From: Pseudomonas tumuqii
GTDB lineage: Bacteria; Pseudomonadota; Gammaproteobacteria; Pseudomonadales; Pseudomonadaceae
Assembly: GCF_013184545.1 (NCBI RefSeq)
Contig: NZ_JAAOJA010000003.1
Coordinates: 310,001-374,000 of the forward strand
DNA length: 64,000 bases
Direction of reading: 5' to 3'
A model generated the notes under the pieces. The model saw only the letters and a list, made by a program, of their open reading frames with translations, was not told where the DNA came from and searched no databases. Position numbers and translations under genes: made by a program. Shown piece after piece: positions 48,596-57,256 of the stretch (its first letter is position 1; every line of letters starts with the position of its first letter).

Positions 48596-48668
48596 GATGG
48601 GTTGAGGAGCGTAGCGACGATACCCATCGCGCGCAGCGATGGGTATCGCAGGCTCAACCCATCCTACG
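48591..48668. repeat. 78-bp REP-like palindromic element between fahA and maiA
   Basis: CGTAGGATGGGTTGAG at the left end is mirrored by CTCAACCCATCCTACG at the right, and an inner hairpin ATACCCATCGC / GCGATGGGTAT fills the centre. It is a complete nested palindrome without an ORF, overlapping the fahA stop codon. Confidence 0.82.
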
Positions 48669-48731
48669 GTCTGCAAGCGCATCGCCGGGACGCCGGACCG
48701 CAGCAAGCTGGCTCTTACAGGGAGAATTCAT

Positions 48732-49373
48732 ATGCTGACGCTTTATAGCTACTGGCGCTCCAGCGCCGCCTACCGCGTGCGTATTGCCTTGAACCTCAAG
48801 GGCCTGGCCTATCAGCAGGTGCCGGTGCATCTGGTCAAGGACGGCGGCCAGCAGCACGCGGCCGAGTACCGGGCGCTCAACCCGCAGGAGCTGGTGCCGC
48901 TGCTGGTCGATGGCGAGCTCAGGATCGCCCAGTCCCTGGCGATCCTCGAGTACCTAGAAGAGGCCTACCCAGTGCCGACGCTGCTGCCGGCCGATCCGGC
49001 GCAGCGCGCCCAGGTGCGGGCGCTGGCGTTGCACATCGCCTGCGAGATCCATCCGCTGAACAACCTGCGCGTGCTGCAGTACCTGGCCAATCAGCTAGGT
49101 GTGGATGAGGAGGCGAAAGACACCTGGTATCGGCACTGGGTCGATACCGGGCTGACGGCCGTGGAGCAGGGCCTGGCGGCGTTCGAGGGGCGCCTGTCCC
49201 TGGGCCCGCACCCCGGGTATCTGGAGGCCTGTCTGATTCCGCAGCTGTACAACGCCCGCCGTTTCAACTGTGCGCTCGATGCCTACCCGCGCATCCTCGC
49301 CATGGCGGCGCGCTGCGAATCCCTCGAGGCCTTCAAGCAGGCCGCTCCAGAGGTGCAGCCCGACGCCCAGTGA
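48732..49373 (+). CDS. maiA: Maleylacetoacetate isomerase (zeta-class glutathione S-transferase)
   Basis: 213 residues, thioredoxin-like N-terminal domain with the zeta-GST motif R-S-S-A-A-Y-R-V-R-I-A-L-N (S-S-A in place of the eukaryotic S-S-C), the glutathione-binding N-P-Q-E-L-V-P-L-L and Q-S-L-A-I-L-E-Y-L-E, and a helical C-terminal domain. It isomerises maleylacetoacetate to fumarylacetoacetate using glutathione. An AGGGAGA SD lies before the start. Last gene of the operon. Confidence 0.96.
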   Translation: MLTLYSYWRSSAAYRVRIALNLKGLAYQQVPVHLVKDGGQQHAAEYRALNPQELVPLLVDGELRIAQSLAILEYLEEAYPVPTLLPADPAQRAQVRALALHIACEIHPLNNLRVLQYLANQLGVDEEAKDTWYRHWVDTGLTAVEQGLAAFEGRLSLGPHPGYLEACLIPQLYNARRFNCALDAYPRILAMAARCESLEAFKQAAPEVQPDAQ

Positions 49374-49465
49374 GCGTGGTCGCCTGGTCCGGCTGTCTGA
49401 TTGCGCATTGGATGCTGCGACGCGCCGGAGGATGAGCCTGCTGCTCGTCATCAGACATACAAAAT

Positions 49466-49501
49466 GAGGCGCCCGACATCGAGTCGCGCGCCTCTTTTTT
49501 A
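49466..49501 (+). terminator. Terminator of the tyrosine operon
   Basis: Stem GAGGCGC / GCGCCTC with a 15-base loop followed by a run of T. It lies 92 bases after the maiA stop. Between it and the sigma-54 promoter at 49712 I see no gene. Confidence 0.8.
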
Positions 49502-49711
49502 TGCGGGCGTGATCGCGGCAGACGAGTATCTGGCGATCGGCAGACCGGCGAATAGCCGCCACTTGCCGGGCTTGCTCGGCGGAAAGCCGCCGACATCGGC
49601 CCCGGCAACAGGCGGGCTGCAGGCTTGGTCCGGTTGGCCGAGCATGCTTGAGCGCCTCTGCCCTAATGGTTCGCGGCAAGCGGTCGATTATAAGGAGGTA
49701 AAGGCTAAAGC

Positions 49712-49727
49712 TGGCACAAGGGTTGCG
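49712..49727 (+). promoter_or_regulatory. Sigma-54 (RpoN) promoter of the chemoreceptor gene
   Basis: TGGCAC-AAGGG-TTGC gives GG and GC exactly ten bases apart (49713-49714 and 49725-49726), the -24/-12 layout of RpoN promoters. The predicted transcript start near 49738 leaves a leader of about 90 bases before the ATG at 49831. Confidence 0.8.
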
Positions 49728-49830
49728 ATGCTCCAGGCTTGAAAAATCGATGCCGTGCACCCGCATGCCAGCCAAACCGCTCCCCGGAAGGCTGGTCGGC
49801 GTGTCGAATAACAATAATGGAGTTGTGCTT

Positions 49831-51786
49831 ATGTCGTCGTCTGCCCCCTGCCTGTTTACCAACCTGGCCGTCAGCAAGAAGCTGCTCTGCGGTTTTGCCC
49901 TGGTGCTGCTGCTGACCATCGCCGTAACCGCCAGCGGTTTCATCGCGGTGCAGACCATCCTGCAAGGGCATGCCCTGACCGGACAACTGACGGCAGTGAA
50001 TATGCAAATTCTCCAGGCGCGGCGCCTGGAGGGTGATTTCGCCAGCGAACAAACTGCTGAGCGTGCTGAGCGGGTGCGCGAGAGCCTGGCGGCCGTGCAA
50101 GCGTTGCTGACGCAACTGGAGCAGGGCGTCTCGGCGACGCAGGCCAAGCATTATCAGACCATGCACCAGGCGGTTGCCGATTACCTGAGCCAGTTCGACA
50201 GTTACGTCGACTTGCAGGGCAGGGCGCGTCAGGCGCGCCAGGACATGGACGATGCCGCGGTCGAGACGCGCGGTCAGTTCGAGACGCTCGAACTGGCGAT
50301 GTACGACGCCGTGCGCGAGTTGCGCCTGCAGGGTGACCGGCTGCGCGGCAGCGATCCATTGACCCTGGCCGAAACGGCGTCCGGCATGAGCAAGCGCATG
50401 CTCGAACTGCGCGGCCATGAGAGCCTGTACATCATCGATGGTTCGGCCGCGGCGTTGGAGGAGTGGGCCTACATCAGCGAGGATCTGCAAAGCGTCGCCC
50501 GCAGCCTGATGGTGTGGTTGAGCGATGAGCAGAAGGCTGCGATCGAAACGGCCCTGCAAGCGTTGACCACCTACCAGCGCTCCTTCGGCTATTACCAGCA
50601 GGTTCGCGAACAGAGCCGAACCACAGAAAGCGCGATGATCGAGCGGGCGCGGGCGGTGCTCAGTCTGGCCGAAGCGGCGAAAGCCGGCGAAGAGCAGCGC
50701 ATGGCGGCCGCCAGTCGCCAAGCCGTGCTGCTGCTTGCGGCCATGGGTGTGGCGGCGGTGATCCTCGGCTTGCTGGCTGCCTGGTTGATCACCCGGTCGA
50801 TCGTCATCCCCCTGCGCCAGAGTGTGGCCATTGCCCAGCGCATTGCCCAGGGCGACCTTAGCCAGGACTTGCCGCTCGATCGCCGTGACGAACTCGGTCA
50901 GTTGCAGGCGGCCATGCAGGGCATGACCAGCAGTCTGCGTACTCTGGTCGGGCGGATTGGCAGCGGCGTCAGCCAGATCGCCGCCGCGGCCGAGCAACTG
51001 TCGACGATCACCGCGCAAACCAGCGCCGGGGTGCACAACCAGCGTCAGGAAACCGAACAGACCGCCACTGCCATGCACCAGATGGCCGCCACCGTGCAGG
51101 AAGTGGCACAGAACGCCGAGCAGGCGTCCATGGCCGCCCGCGAGGCCGACCGCGAGGCGCAGCAGGGCAATCGGGTGGTGCAGCAGGCGGTGAGCCAGAT
51201 CGGCAGCCTGGCGCTGGAGGTCGAGCAGTCGGCCGCAACCATCCAGACGCTGAATCAGGAGAGCGTGCGCATCGGCGGCGTGCTGGAGGTGATTCGCGCG
51301 GTCGCCGAGCAGACCAATCTGCTGGCGCTCAATGCGGCCATCGAGGCCGCCCGGGCCGGTGACCAGGGTCGCGGCTTTGCCGTGGTCGCCGACGAAGTGC
51401 GGGCGCTGGCGCGGCGTACTCATGACTCGACGGAGGAAATCGAAGGCCTGATCGGCAGCCTGCAGCGTATGGCGGCCGGGGCGGTGGAACAGATGGAAAG
51501 CAGCCGTACGCTGACCCAGGGCACCGTCACCCTGGCCGGCCAGGCGGGCGCTGCCCTGGGCCGCATCACCCAGGCGGTGAGCACCATCGAACAGATGAAC
51601 CAGCAGATCGCCGCCGCCGCCGAAGAGCAGAGCGCCGTGGCGGATTCCATCAGCGAAAGCATTACCCGGGTGCGCGATATCGGCGAGCAGAGCGCCAGTG
51701 CCAGCGAGCAAACGGCCGCCTCCAGCGCCGAGCTGGCGCGCCTGGGGGTCGAGTTGCAGGGCCTGGTCGCGCAGTTCCGTACCTGA
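49831..51786 (+). CDS. Methyl-accepting chemotaxis protein
   Basis: 651 residues from the ATG with GGAG 8 bases upstream. TM1 (about 18-40), a large helical periplasmic sensor (about 41-297), TM2 (about 298-320), HAMP, and a cytoplasmic signalling domain with the hairpin tip [25 protein letters not shown]. The sensor length of about 255 residues and all-helical character fit the helical bimodular (HBM) class, whose known members bind organic acids or amines; the ligand here is unknown. It is a single gene behind the sigma-54 promoter. No C-terminal CheR-binding pentapeptide is seen. Confidence 0.95.
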   Translation: MSSSAPCLFTNLAVSKKLLCGFALVLLLTIAVTASGFIAVQTILQGHALTGQLTAVNMQILQARRLEGDFASEQTAERAERVRESLAAVQALLTQLEQGVSATQAKHYQTMHQAVADYLSQFDSYVDLQGRARQARQDMDDAAVETRGQFETLELAMYDAVRELRLQGDRLRGSDPLTLAETASGMSKRMLELRGHESLYIIDGSAAALEEWAYISEDLQSVARSLMVWLSDEQKAAIETALQALTTYQRSFGYYQQVREQSRTTESAMIERARAVLSLAEAAKAGEEQRMAAASRQAVLLLAAMGVAAVILGLLAAWLITRSIVIPLRQSVAIAQRIAQGDLSQDLPLDRRDELGQLQAAMQGMTSSLRTLVGRIGSGVSQIAAAAEQLSTITAQTSAGVHNQRQETEQTATAMHQMAATVQEVAQNAEQASMAAREADREAQQGNRVVQQAVSQIGSLALEVEQSAATIQTLNQESVRIGGVLEVIRAVAEQTNLLALNAAIEAARAGDQGRGFAVVADEVRALARRTHDSTEEIEGLIGSLQRMAAGAVEQMESSRTLTQGTVTLAGQAGAALGRITQAVSTIEQMNQQIAAAAEEQSAVADSISESITRVRDIGEQSASASEQTAASSAELARLGVELQGLVAQFRT

Positions 51787-51802
51787 GACACACCACGGAC
51801 TT

Positions 51803-51852
51803 GATGCAATCCGGCAGCGCTATGGCAGGCGCCTCACTTCCCGGATTGCATC
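51803..51852. repeat. Perfect 12-bp inverted repeat downstream of the chemoreceptor
   Basis: GATGCAATCCGG (51803-51814) and CCGGATTGCATC (51841-51852) are exact reverse complements with 26 bases between. No T-run follows, so it may be a terminator-like structure or a REP variant between two convergent genes. Confidence 0.6.
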
Positions 51853-51950
51853 TGGGCTACGAGAGCGGGAACTGGGTAGTAGACTCATTACCTCGGGCAA
51901 CCCGAGATCCGTAGGGTGTATATGCTTTGCTGCAGTCCAGCGCCCCGCCG

Positions 51951-53039
51951 TCAGCAGTCATCGCGCCCAGCGGCGCAGGCCTGGCGGGCGGCGCTGAGCA
52001 GGGGCTTTCCCAATTCGCTGGCCCAGGCCGCCAGGGGCACGTGCAGATCCGGCTGCCAGATGCGCCGCCACAGCACCAGCAACTGGCTCAGATCGACCAG
52101 CGGCGCCGGCCAGTAATCGATCTCCTGCGGCACCTGCCATTCGCCGTTCTGCTTGATGGCAAAGTCGAAGCGGAACGGGTGCACGCCGGTCATGCCCAGG
52201 CGGATGTCGGTGACCACCAGGTGCCCGCCGATCTGGTCGTAGCGCAGCACGCCATCGGTGAACCAGGCCAGGCGCTGGTGCGCGGCCGAGTCCGCGAGTA
52301 CCTCGGCCAGGGCGGTGCCGCGCGGCAGGCGGATGAGTTGCGGCGGTTGCGGGTCGAACCAGCCGACCAGGGCTTCGTGGTAATACGCGCCATCCAGCAC
52401 GATTACGCGCCAGAGCAGGCTGTTGAGCGGGGTCGGGGTGCTGAACAGCGCTTCGGCCTGGATGCCCTGGCGCGCCAGTTGCGCCTCGACCCGTTGCTCG
52501 GCCATGGATTTGCCGGCCAGGGTCGAACCCAGATAAAGGGTCGACAGGGCCAGGGCGACAAGCGGCGCCTTGGCCATTTTGTCGCGCAGACCGAAGGCCA
52601 GCCCCAGGAGCACGGCGCTGATCAGCGGCGCGGTGTAGAGCGGGTCGATGATGAAGATGCTCGACCAGGCCGTGGGCGTCGGCATCAGCGGCCAGAACAG
52701 CTGGGTGCCGTAGCTGGTGAAGCTGTCCAGCAACGGGTGGGTCAGCAGGACCAGGGCCAGGGTGGCGAACAGGCGTTGCGTCGAGTAGCCCGGATGCGGG
52801 TGCAGGCGCCGGACCAGCCAGGTCAGCAGCAGCGCCACGCCGAAGAGGACGAACAGCGAATGGGTGAAGCCGCGGTGCTGGGTCATGTTCGCCACCGCGT
52901 CGCCGTAATCGATGATCACGTCGAGATCGGGCAGGGTGCCGAGCATGGCGCCGTACAGCAGTGCTTTACGCCCTTGCCAACGACCCAGTAGTGCGCCTTG
53001 GAGGGTGGCGCCAAGCACTGCCTGGGTAATCGAGTCCAT
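51951..53039 (-). CDS. Membrane-bound metal-dependent hydrolase (YbcI/DUF457 family)
   Basis: 362 residues from the ATG at 53039; a TTG two codons earlier is rejected. The N-terminal half has several membrane helices and the family motifs M-D-S-I-T-Q-A-V-L-G, G-T-L-P-D-L-D-V-I, H-R-G-F-T-H-S and L-L-T-H-P-L-L-D-S-F, which supply conserved His and Asp for a metal site in the inner membrane. The C-terminal half is a soluble domain. Physiological substrate unknown. It is convergent with the chemoreceptor gene; the 160 bases upstream hold no recognised site. Confidence 0.88.
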   Translation of the reverse strand: MDSITQAVLGATLQGALLGRWQGRKALLYGAMLGTLPDLDVIIDYGDAVANMTQHRGFTHSLFVLFGVALLLTWLVRRLHPHPGYSTQRLFATLALVLLTHPLLDSFTSYGTQLFWPLMPTPTAWSSIFIIDPLYTAPLISAVLLGLAFGLRDKMAKAPLVALALSTLYLGSTLAGKSMAEQRVEAQLARQGIQAEALFSTPTPLNSLLWRVIVLDGAYYHEALVGWFDPQPPQLIRLPRGTALAEVLADSAAHQRLAWFTDGVLRYDQIGGHLVVTDIRLGMTGVHPFRFDFAIKQNGEWQVPQEIDYWPAPLVDLSQLLVLWRRIWQPDLHVPLAAWASELGKPLLSAARQACAAGRDDC

Positions 53040-53199
53040 GAGCAAACCTATCGAGCAAGCAGACGGTCAAGTTACGCCAGCTGTTGCGCAAATACAGCAG
53101 AGAAATTTCAAGGAAAAGTTTCAATCCCTGTGTCGATTTTGCCGCAGCCCCTTCGACGACTTGGCAAGGGCGGGTGCGCTGTTTCGCTCTGCGCGGCGC

Positions 53200-53964
53200 C
53201 TAGAGCTCGGTAAGGGCCGAGTAGGCGATGCGCGGAACCCCGGCCAGGCACCTGTCGAGCAGGGCGCTGAGCGACTCCTCTGCGTCCAGATGGTCATCGC
53301 CGAAGTCCTCGCCCAGGGCGAAAAGGTGGACGATCACCTCCAGCGTTCCCTGCGCCGGTAGCGGCTGATCGCGAAGGTCGGCCGGCGTGCAGACATGTTC
53401 GGCGCAGCGTCCGGCCAGGCGGCGCAGGCGCTGGTTGAGCAGCATTTTGAACAGCCGCTTGGCCGGGTCGATGTTGCCCCCCAGGTTGCGCGCCAGGCGC
53501 AGCGGCACACCTTGCTCGGCGGCGAAACGTGCCACCAGCTCGTATATGGGCCATATAGTGTGCACGTGCTGGTGGGAGTCCAGATGGCTTGGCCGCACCC
53601 CGTGCTCGAGGCAACGCTGCCATTGTGCCCGCAATTCGACGCTCACCGCCTCGCGCGAGGCCGGGCTCAGCCACAGGCGGTAGCGTGGCAGGCACAGGTC
53701 GAATTCGCCTGCGGCATTGCAGAACAGCCGCTGCTGGCGGATGTTGGCACTCAACGGGCGGCCGAAGCTGAGGTTGAAGTGCAGGCCGATCCGGCCCTGT
53801 AGCCTTTCGGAGTGAATCAGGGAGCAGGCCTCGGCGAATGCCGGCATGTTCGCCATCAGGGTGGTGGAGCTGATCAGGCCGCTGCGGAAGGCGCGGACTA
53901 TGATGGCGTTCTCTTCCGCGCTCAGGCCGAAGTCGTCGGCGTTGATGATCACTCTGCTGGGCAT
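53200..53964 (-). CDS. ChbG/HpnK (YdjC) family carbohydrate deacetylase
   Basis: 254 residues. The N-A-D-D-F-G motif (8-13) and H-L-D-S-H-Q-H-V-H (127-135) supply the Asp and His ligands of the family's metal-dependent deacetylase site. Members remove N-acetyl groups from diacetylchitobiose or hopanoid glucosamine. It overlaps the upstream FemAB-like gene by 16 bases, so it belongs to the surface-polysaccharide gene set and probably acts on a nucleotide-sugar- or lipid-linked sugar. Confidence 0.88.
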   Translation of the reverse strand: MPSRVIINADDFGLSAEENAIIVRAFRSGLISSTTLMANMPAFAEACSLIHSERLQGRIGLHFNLSFGRPLSANIRQQRLFCNAAGEFDLCLPRYRLWLSPASREAVSVELRAQWQRCLEHGVRPSHLDSHQHVHTIWPIYELVARFAAEQGVPLRLARNLGGNIDPAKRLFKMLLNQRLRRLAGRCAEHVCTPADLRDQPLPAQGTLEVIVHLFALGEDFGDDHLDAEESLSALLDRCLAGVPRIAYSALTEL

Positions 53965-55097
53965 AGGGGCTCTTCGTTGCTCGGGCCTGGCTGCGCTCGC
54001 CGGGCCTGGCCAGCTTGCCGGCGCGTTTTCAGCCAGCGCCAGCAGCGATAGGCCAGGCCCAGAGCCAGTCCGCTAGGGCGCCAGGAGTAGAAGCTCCAGC
54101 GCAGTTGCTCGACCTCGCCGCTCATGCGCTCGAGCAACTGGTGGCCTGAGCCGTTGCGGCTGACCCGCGAGGCATCGATATACTGCCAGCCTTCTTCCAG
54201 CCCCCAGCGGATCCATTCATCCAGCAGCAGGCGGCCGCTGACAAGTTCGGCATATTCCGGCAGGTAGGCTAGGTTGTAGTCGTACAGCCGGCCGCGCTCC
54301 AACAGGCCGAGGCGGTAGCTGATACAGCGGCCCTCATGCTCCAGTAGTACCACACGCACCAGCCCGGCCTCGGCCAGCGCGGTGAAGGCCTGGCACATCC
54401 ACTGCTGGCGCCGTCCGCCGGAGAAGATGCCGACGCCTTCCTCGCCTTTCCAGCTGGCCTGTTCGACGCTGGCAATGGCCGCCAGCAAGGCGCCGGCGCT
54501 GGCGCCATCCGGCGCCAGGCGGCGCACTACGGCGCCGCAGGCGGCCGTGCGCTTGCGTGCCCGCCGCAGCTTGTAGCGCAGACTACCGGACGGCTCCTGA
54601 TGGTCGGCTGCGCTGATCGCATGCAGCGGCACCCGGCAGCTCAGGCGCCGCTCGTGGGTCGAGCTGGCGCTGGCCCAGTGATCGAGGAGGGCGACCTGTT
54701 CGCCTGCGGCAACCAGTTCATTCAGCTGCAGCAGGGCATGTGGCAACCTCCGATGGATGGCTGCGCGCGCCTGGCTCCAGCCATCATCGTCGAGCTGGCA
54801 GAGCAGGGCGATGCGGTCGCTGAGCGGGTAGCCGAGATGGTGCAGCACCGTCCAGCGCAGGCCGAGATGGCGCTCGCGGGCACTGACCAGAGGTAGGCAC
54901 AGGCGCAGGTCACTGTCCTCCCAGGCCAGCAGGATGTGCAGTTGCTGTCCAGGCTCGAGGGCGCACTCGGCCGCCTGCAGCCAGCCGAGATGGTTGAACG
55001 GGGTACTTTGCGGTACTCGGGCACAGAGGGCCGCGTAGGCTGCGTGGGGAAAATCGCTGGCGTTGAGGGAAAGGCACCATTGGAAGCAGTAATCCAT
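53949..55097 (-). CDS. FemAB/CelD-like GNAT acyltransferase
   Basis: 382 residues with two GNAT-like halves. The second half has S-L-R-Y-K-L-R-R-A-R-K-R, W-K-G-E-E-G-V-G-I and the conserved I-S-Y-R-L-G-L-L-E-R-G-R-L-Y-D-Y-N-L-A-Y segment of the CelD/BcsL-type (Acetyltransf_6) family. Such proteins add acyl or aminoacyl groups to polysaccharides or their precursors in the cytoplasm. It forms an operon with the YdjC-type deacetylase: deacetylation followed by N-acylation is a plausible pair. Confidence 0.82.
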   Translation of the reverse strand: MDYCFQWCLSLNASDFPHAAYAALCARVPQSTPFNHLGWLQAAECALEPGQQLHILLAWEDSDLRLCLPLVSARERHLGLRWTVLHHLGYPLSDRIALLCQLDDDGWSQARAAIHRRLPHALLQLNELVAAGEQVALLDHWASASSTHERRLSCRVPLHAISAADHQEPSGSLRYKLRRARKRTAACGAVVRRLAPDGASAGALLAAIASVEQASWKGEEGVGIFSGGRRQQWMCQAFTALAEAGLVRVVLLEHEGRCISYRLGLLERGRLYDYNLAYLPEYAELVSGRLLLDEWIRWGLEEGWQYIDASRVSRNGSGHQLLERMSGEVEQLRWSFYSWRPSGLALGLAYRCWRWLKTRRQAGQARRAQPGPSNEEPLCPAE

Positions 55098-55417
55098 GAC
55101 CTAGTTCACTCTGATTGTCGAAGGCGTGCGCAGAGGCAGCACTTACAGACAGCGTAGCAAGATTGCGAGCGCGAGCAGGACGACCGGATGGCCAACTTTT
55201 ATGCACTTCAAAGCGGCCCGCTTGAGCCGTTGCTATAGTCCTGCGAGGCCGACGTGGAGGTTGTCCGGGGCAGCATGACCGGCTCCGAGGTGAAGGGAGT
55301 CGCTGGCAACCCTGAACTGGGTGAGCAAAACTCACGCGGCAGAGTATTCCCCTGTGACTGGATCACTTCACTGCTGGGGTGGATGGAGCTTTGCCCTTGC
55401 AGGGCAGGATGCGCGAG
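55098..55417. promoter_or_regulatory. Divergent upstream region with a possible structured leader
   Basis: 320 bases without a gene between two divergent GNAT genes. About 55250-55390, upstream of the plus-strand gene, contains several nested complementary segments: GTGAG-CAAAA-CTCAC (about 55321-55335), AGGG..CCCT (about 55293-55314) and GGGG / CCCC. These could fold into a multi-stem RNA leader. I cannot match it to a known riboswitch class. Confidence 0.35.
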
Positions 55418-56605
55418 ATGACTATTCAGACAACCTACGACGCTAACTCCGCTGTGCCTATGTGCGCCGACTACCGCATCGAGATCGTGCGCTCGGTGGC
55501 AGATGCCGAGCCCTATATCGAAGCCTGGGAGGCGCTGGCCAAGGCCGCCGCCGAACCCAACGTGTTCTACTCGCCCTGGGCCTTGCTGCCGGCCCTCGAG
55601 CACTTGGCGGGCGACAAGCGTTTCGTGCTGTTGTTCATGCTCCGCGCGACCGAGGAAACGACACAATCCGGGCTTGTGGTCGATGGCTTTTTTCCGTTGT
55701 TCGAGCCGGGCGCCTGTGCCTTCTGGCCCTTGTCGGTGGCCGGAATGTTCCGCCACCGTTATTGCTTCTCGGTGGCGCCCCTGGTGCGCAGTGGTCACGA
55801 GAGCAGGGTGATGCGCGCTTTCCTGCGTTGGCTGCACAGGCATAGAGACAACTACCCTCTTTTGCTGATGCGCAATGCGCCTGCCGATGGCCCGCTGGCA
55901 GATGGCCTGCGCGGGGCGTTGCACGAGGAGGGGCGACGCTTCCATGAGGGTGCTCACTGGCAGCGAGCGCTGATCAGGTTGGGTGAGGATGCCGAGCACT
56001 ACCTGGAGCGGGCGCTATCGGCCAAGGAACGCAAAGAGTACCGCCGCCGACGTAACCGCCTGGCCGAGTTGGGCGACTTACGTACTCGCGTGCTGCAACC
56101 CAGCGGCGAGGACTTGACGGCCTGGCTCGCGGCGTTCGTCGAACTCGAGCTGAAGGGCTGGAAAGGCGAGTCGCAATCGGCTCTGGGCAGCCGCCCAGAA
56201 TCCCGCCGCTATTTCGAGGCAGTCGCCAGCGCCGCCTATGCCCGCGGTCAGCTGATGATGCTCGAACTGTCCCTCGATGGCCGTCCGTTGGCGATGCTCT
56301 GCGACTTCCTCGCCCCGCCGGGTGCCTTCGCCTTCAAGATCGCCTTCGATGAGGACTACGGCAAATATTCGCCTGGCGTACTCCTCATCCTCGAGTACCT
56401 GCACCGGCGAAACGAACTCGAGGAGCGCGGCATCGAGTGGATGGACTCCTGCTCGGATCCGGATAACGTCTTGATCAATCGCCTATGGCTGGAGCGCAAG
56501 CCGCTATGCACCTTCATGCTCAGCAGCGGTTCGCCGTTGGCCGATTTCTGGGTCGGCCTCTATCCCTATGCAAAAGGCCTGAAGGGCTGGTTGAAAAGGC
56601 GCTAG
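55418..56605 (+). CDS. FemAB/CelD-like GNAT acyltransferase
   Basis: 395 residues from the ATG at 55418; ATGs at 55409 and 55379 are alternatives, and the SD is not decisive. It has the same two-half GNAT architecture as the gene at 53949, with K-E-R-K-E-Y-R-R-R-R-N-R, L-K-G-W-K-G-E-S-Q-S-A-L and P-L-A-M-L-C-D-F as landmarks and a basic C-terminus. It probably acylates a polysaccharide precursor in the cytoplasm. It is convergent with the frameshifted GNAT, 22 bases away. Confidence 0.8.
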   Translation: MTIQTTYDANSAVPMCADYRIEIVRSVADAEPYIEAWEALAKAAAEPNVFYSPWALLPALEHLAGDKRFVLLFMLRATEETTQSGLVVDGFFPLFEPGACAFWPLSVAGMFRHRYCFSVAPLVRSGHESRVMRAFLRWLHRHRDNYPLLLMRNAPADGPLADGLRGALHEEGRRFHEGAHWQRALIRLGEDAEHYLERALSAKERKEYRRRRNRLAELGDLRTRVLQPSGEDLTAWLAAFVELELKGWKGESQSALGSRPESRRYFEAVASAAYARGQLMMLELSLDGRPLAMLCDFLAPPGAFAFKIAFDEDYGKYSPGVLLILEYLHRRNELEERGIEWMDSCSDPDNVLINRLWLERKPLCTFMLSSGSPLADFWVGLYPYAKGLKGWLKRR

Positions 56606-56627
56606 TCATGCGGTTCGGCGGTACCGC

Positions 56628-57256
56628 TCAAGCGCCCGATCCGCACGCGCAAGTCTGACTGCTGGCGACTGAAGCGCAGAGTGCCCACAGGGTATAGATA
56701 TGGGATTGCCGTACGAGAGGGCGGAAACCGGGGCGCTCGAGCAGTTTCAGGGGTCGGCCGTTGAGCGCGTTGACCACCGTTTGGGCGCGCTGGTAGCCGG
56801 CGACGTGCAGCATCTGCCAGAGGCTTTCCTGGGTGCCGAGCAACAGGGCGCTGCCACGATGGCCCGGAGCGATCTCCACGGCGAACAGGTAGACGCTATA
56901 GGTTTCGACGGGGAACCAGCAGCGATGGTAATGCCGGTCGTAGTAGTCGCGTTCGCTGAACCAGAGAAACGCGCAGACGTCGCCGTCGTGGTTCAGGGCG
57001 GCGAGCCCGTGCACACCCTCCATCTCGAGCAGGTCACCCATCACCGTGAGCTGATGGGCGAAGTGCTTGTGAAAGGCCGGCAGCAGCTCCCGGGTGATCG
57101 GGAAGTAGCGCCATTGATGCGAGCGTTGCAGGTTGGGGCATGGCCTCCTCGCGTTGCAGCCAGAGCAGTAGGCAGTGGCTGAACAGGTAGCGTTCGCAGA
57201 GCGTGTGCTTACAGACCTTTGCTTTTGAGTTTGCCCAGCACAACGCCCAGATTCAT
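56628..57256 (-). pseudogene. GNAT-family acetyltransferase disrupted by two frameshifts near its start
   Basis: An ATG at 57256 overlaps the stop of the upstream gene (ATGA) and reads M-N-L-G-V-V-L-G-K-L-K-S-K-G-L before a stop. The plausible continuation (L-C-E-R-Y-L-F-S-H-C-L-L-L-W-L) is in the next frame, and the body of the protein (from H-Q-W-R-Y-F-P-I-T-R-E-L-L, near 57120) is in the third. The downstream frame is long and shows GNAT features (V-E-I-A-P-G-H-R-G-S-A-L-L-L-G). Two single-base insertions, or 2-base deletions, within about 130 bases would explain it. It is either a decayed gene or a sequencing error; an internal GTG at 57044 could still give a 138-residue product. Confidence 0.7.

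Noticed and set aside
49401..49742. Plus-strand frame of 113 codons between maiA and the chemoreceptor
   Set aside because: It runs through a terminator hairpin and the sigma-54 promoter and has no recognisable features.
55250..55400. Cyclic-di-GMP riboswitch upstream of the acyltransferase
   Set aside because: The conserved CAGGGCAAACC and GGGACGCAAAGC-type motifs of the GEMM class are absent.
57034..57243. Separate 69-codon gene upstream of the truncated GNAT
   Set aside because: Its N-terminal part reads as the middle segment of the frameshifted GNAT gene, and its C-terminal part is out of frame and featureless.
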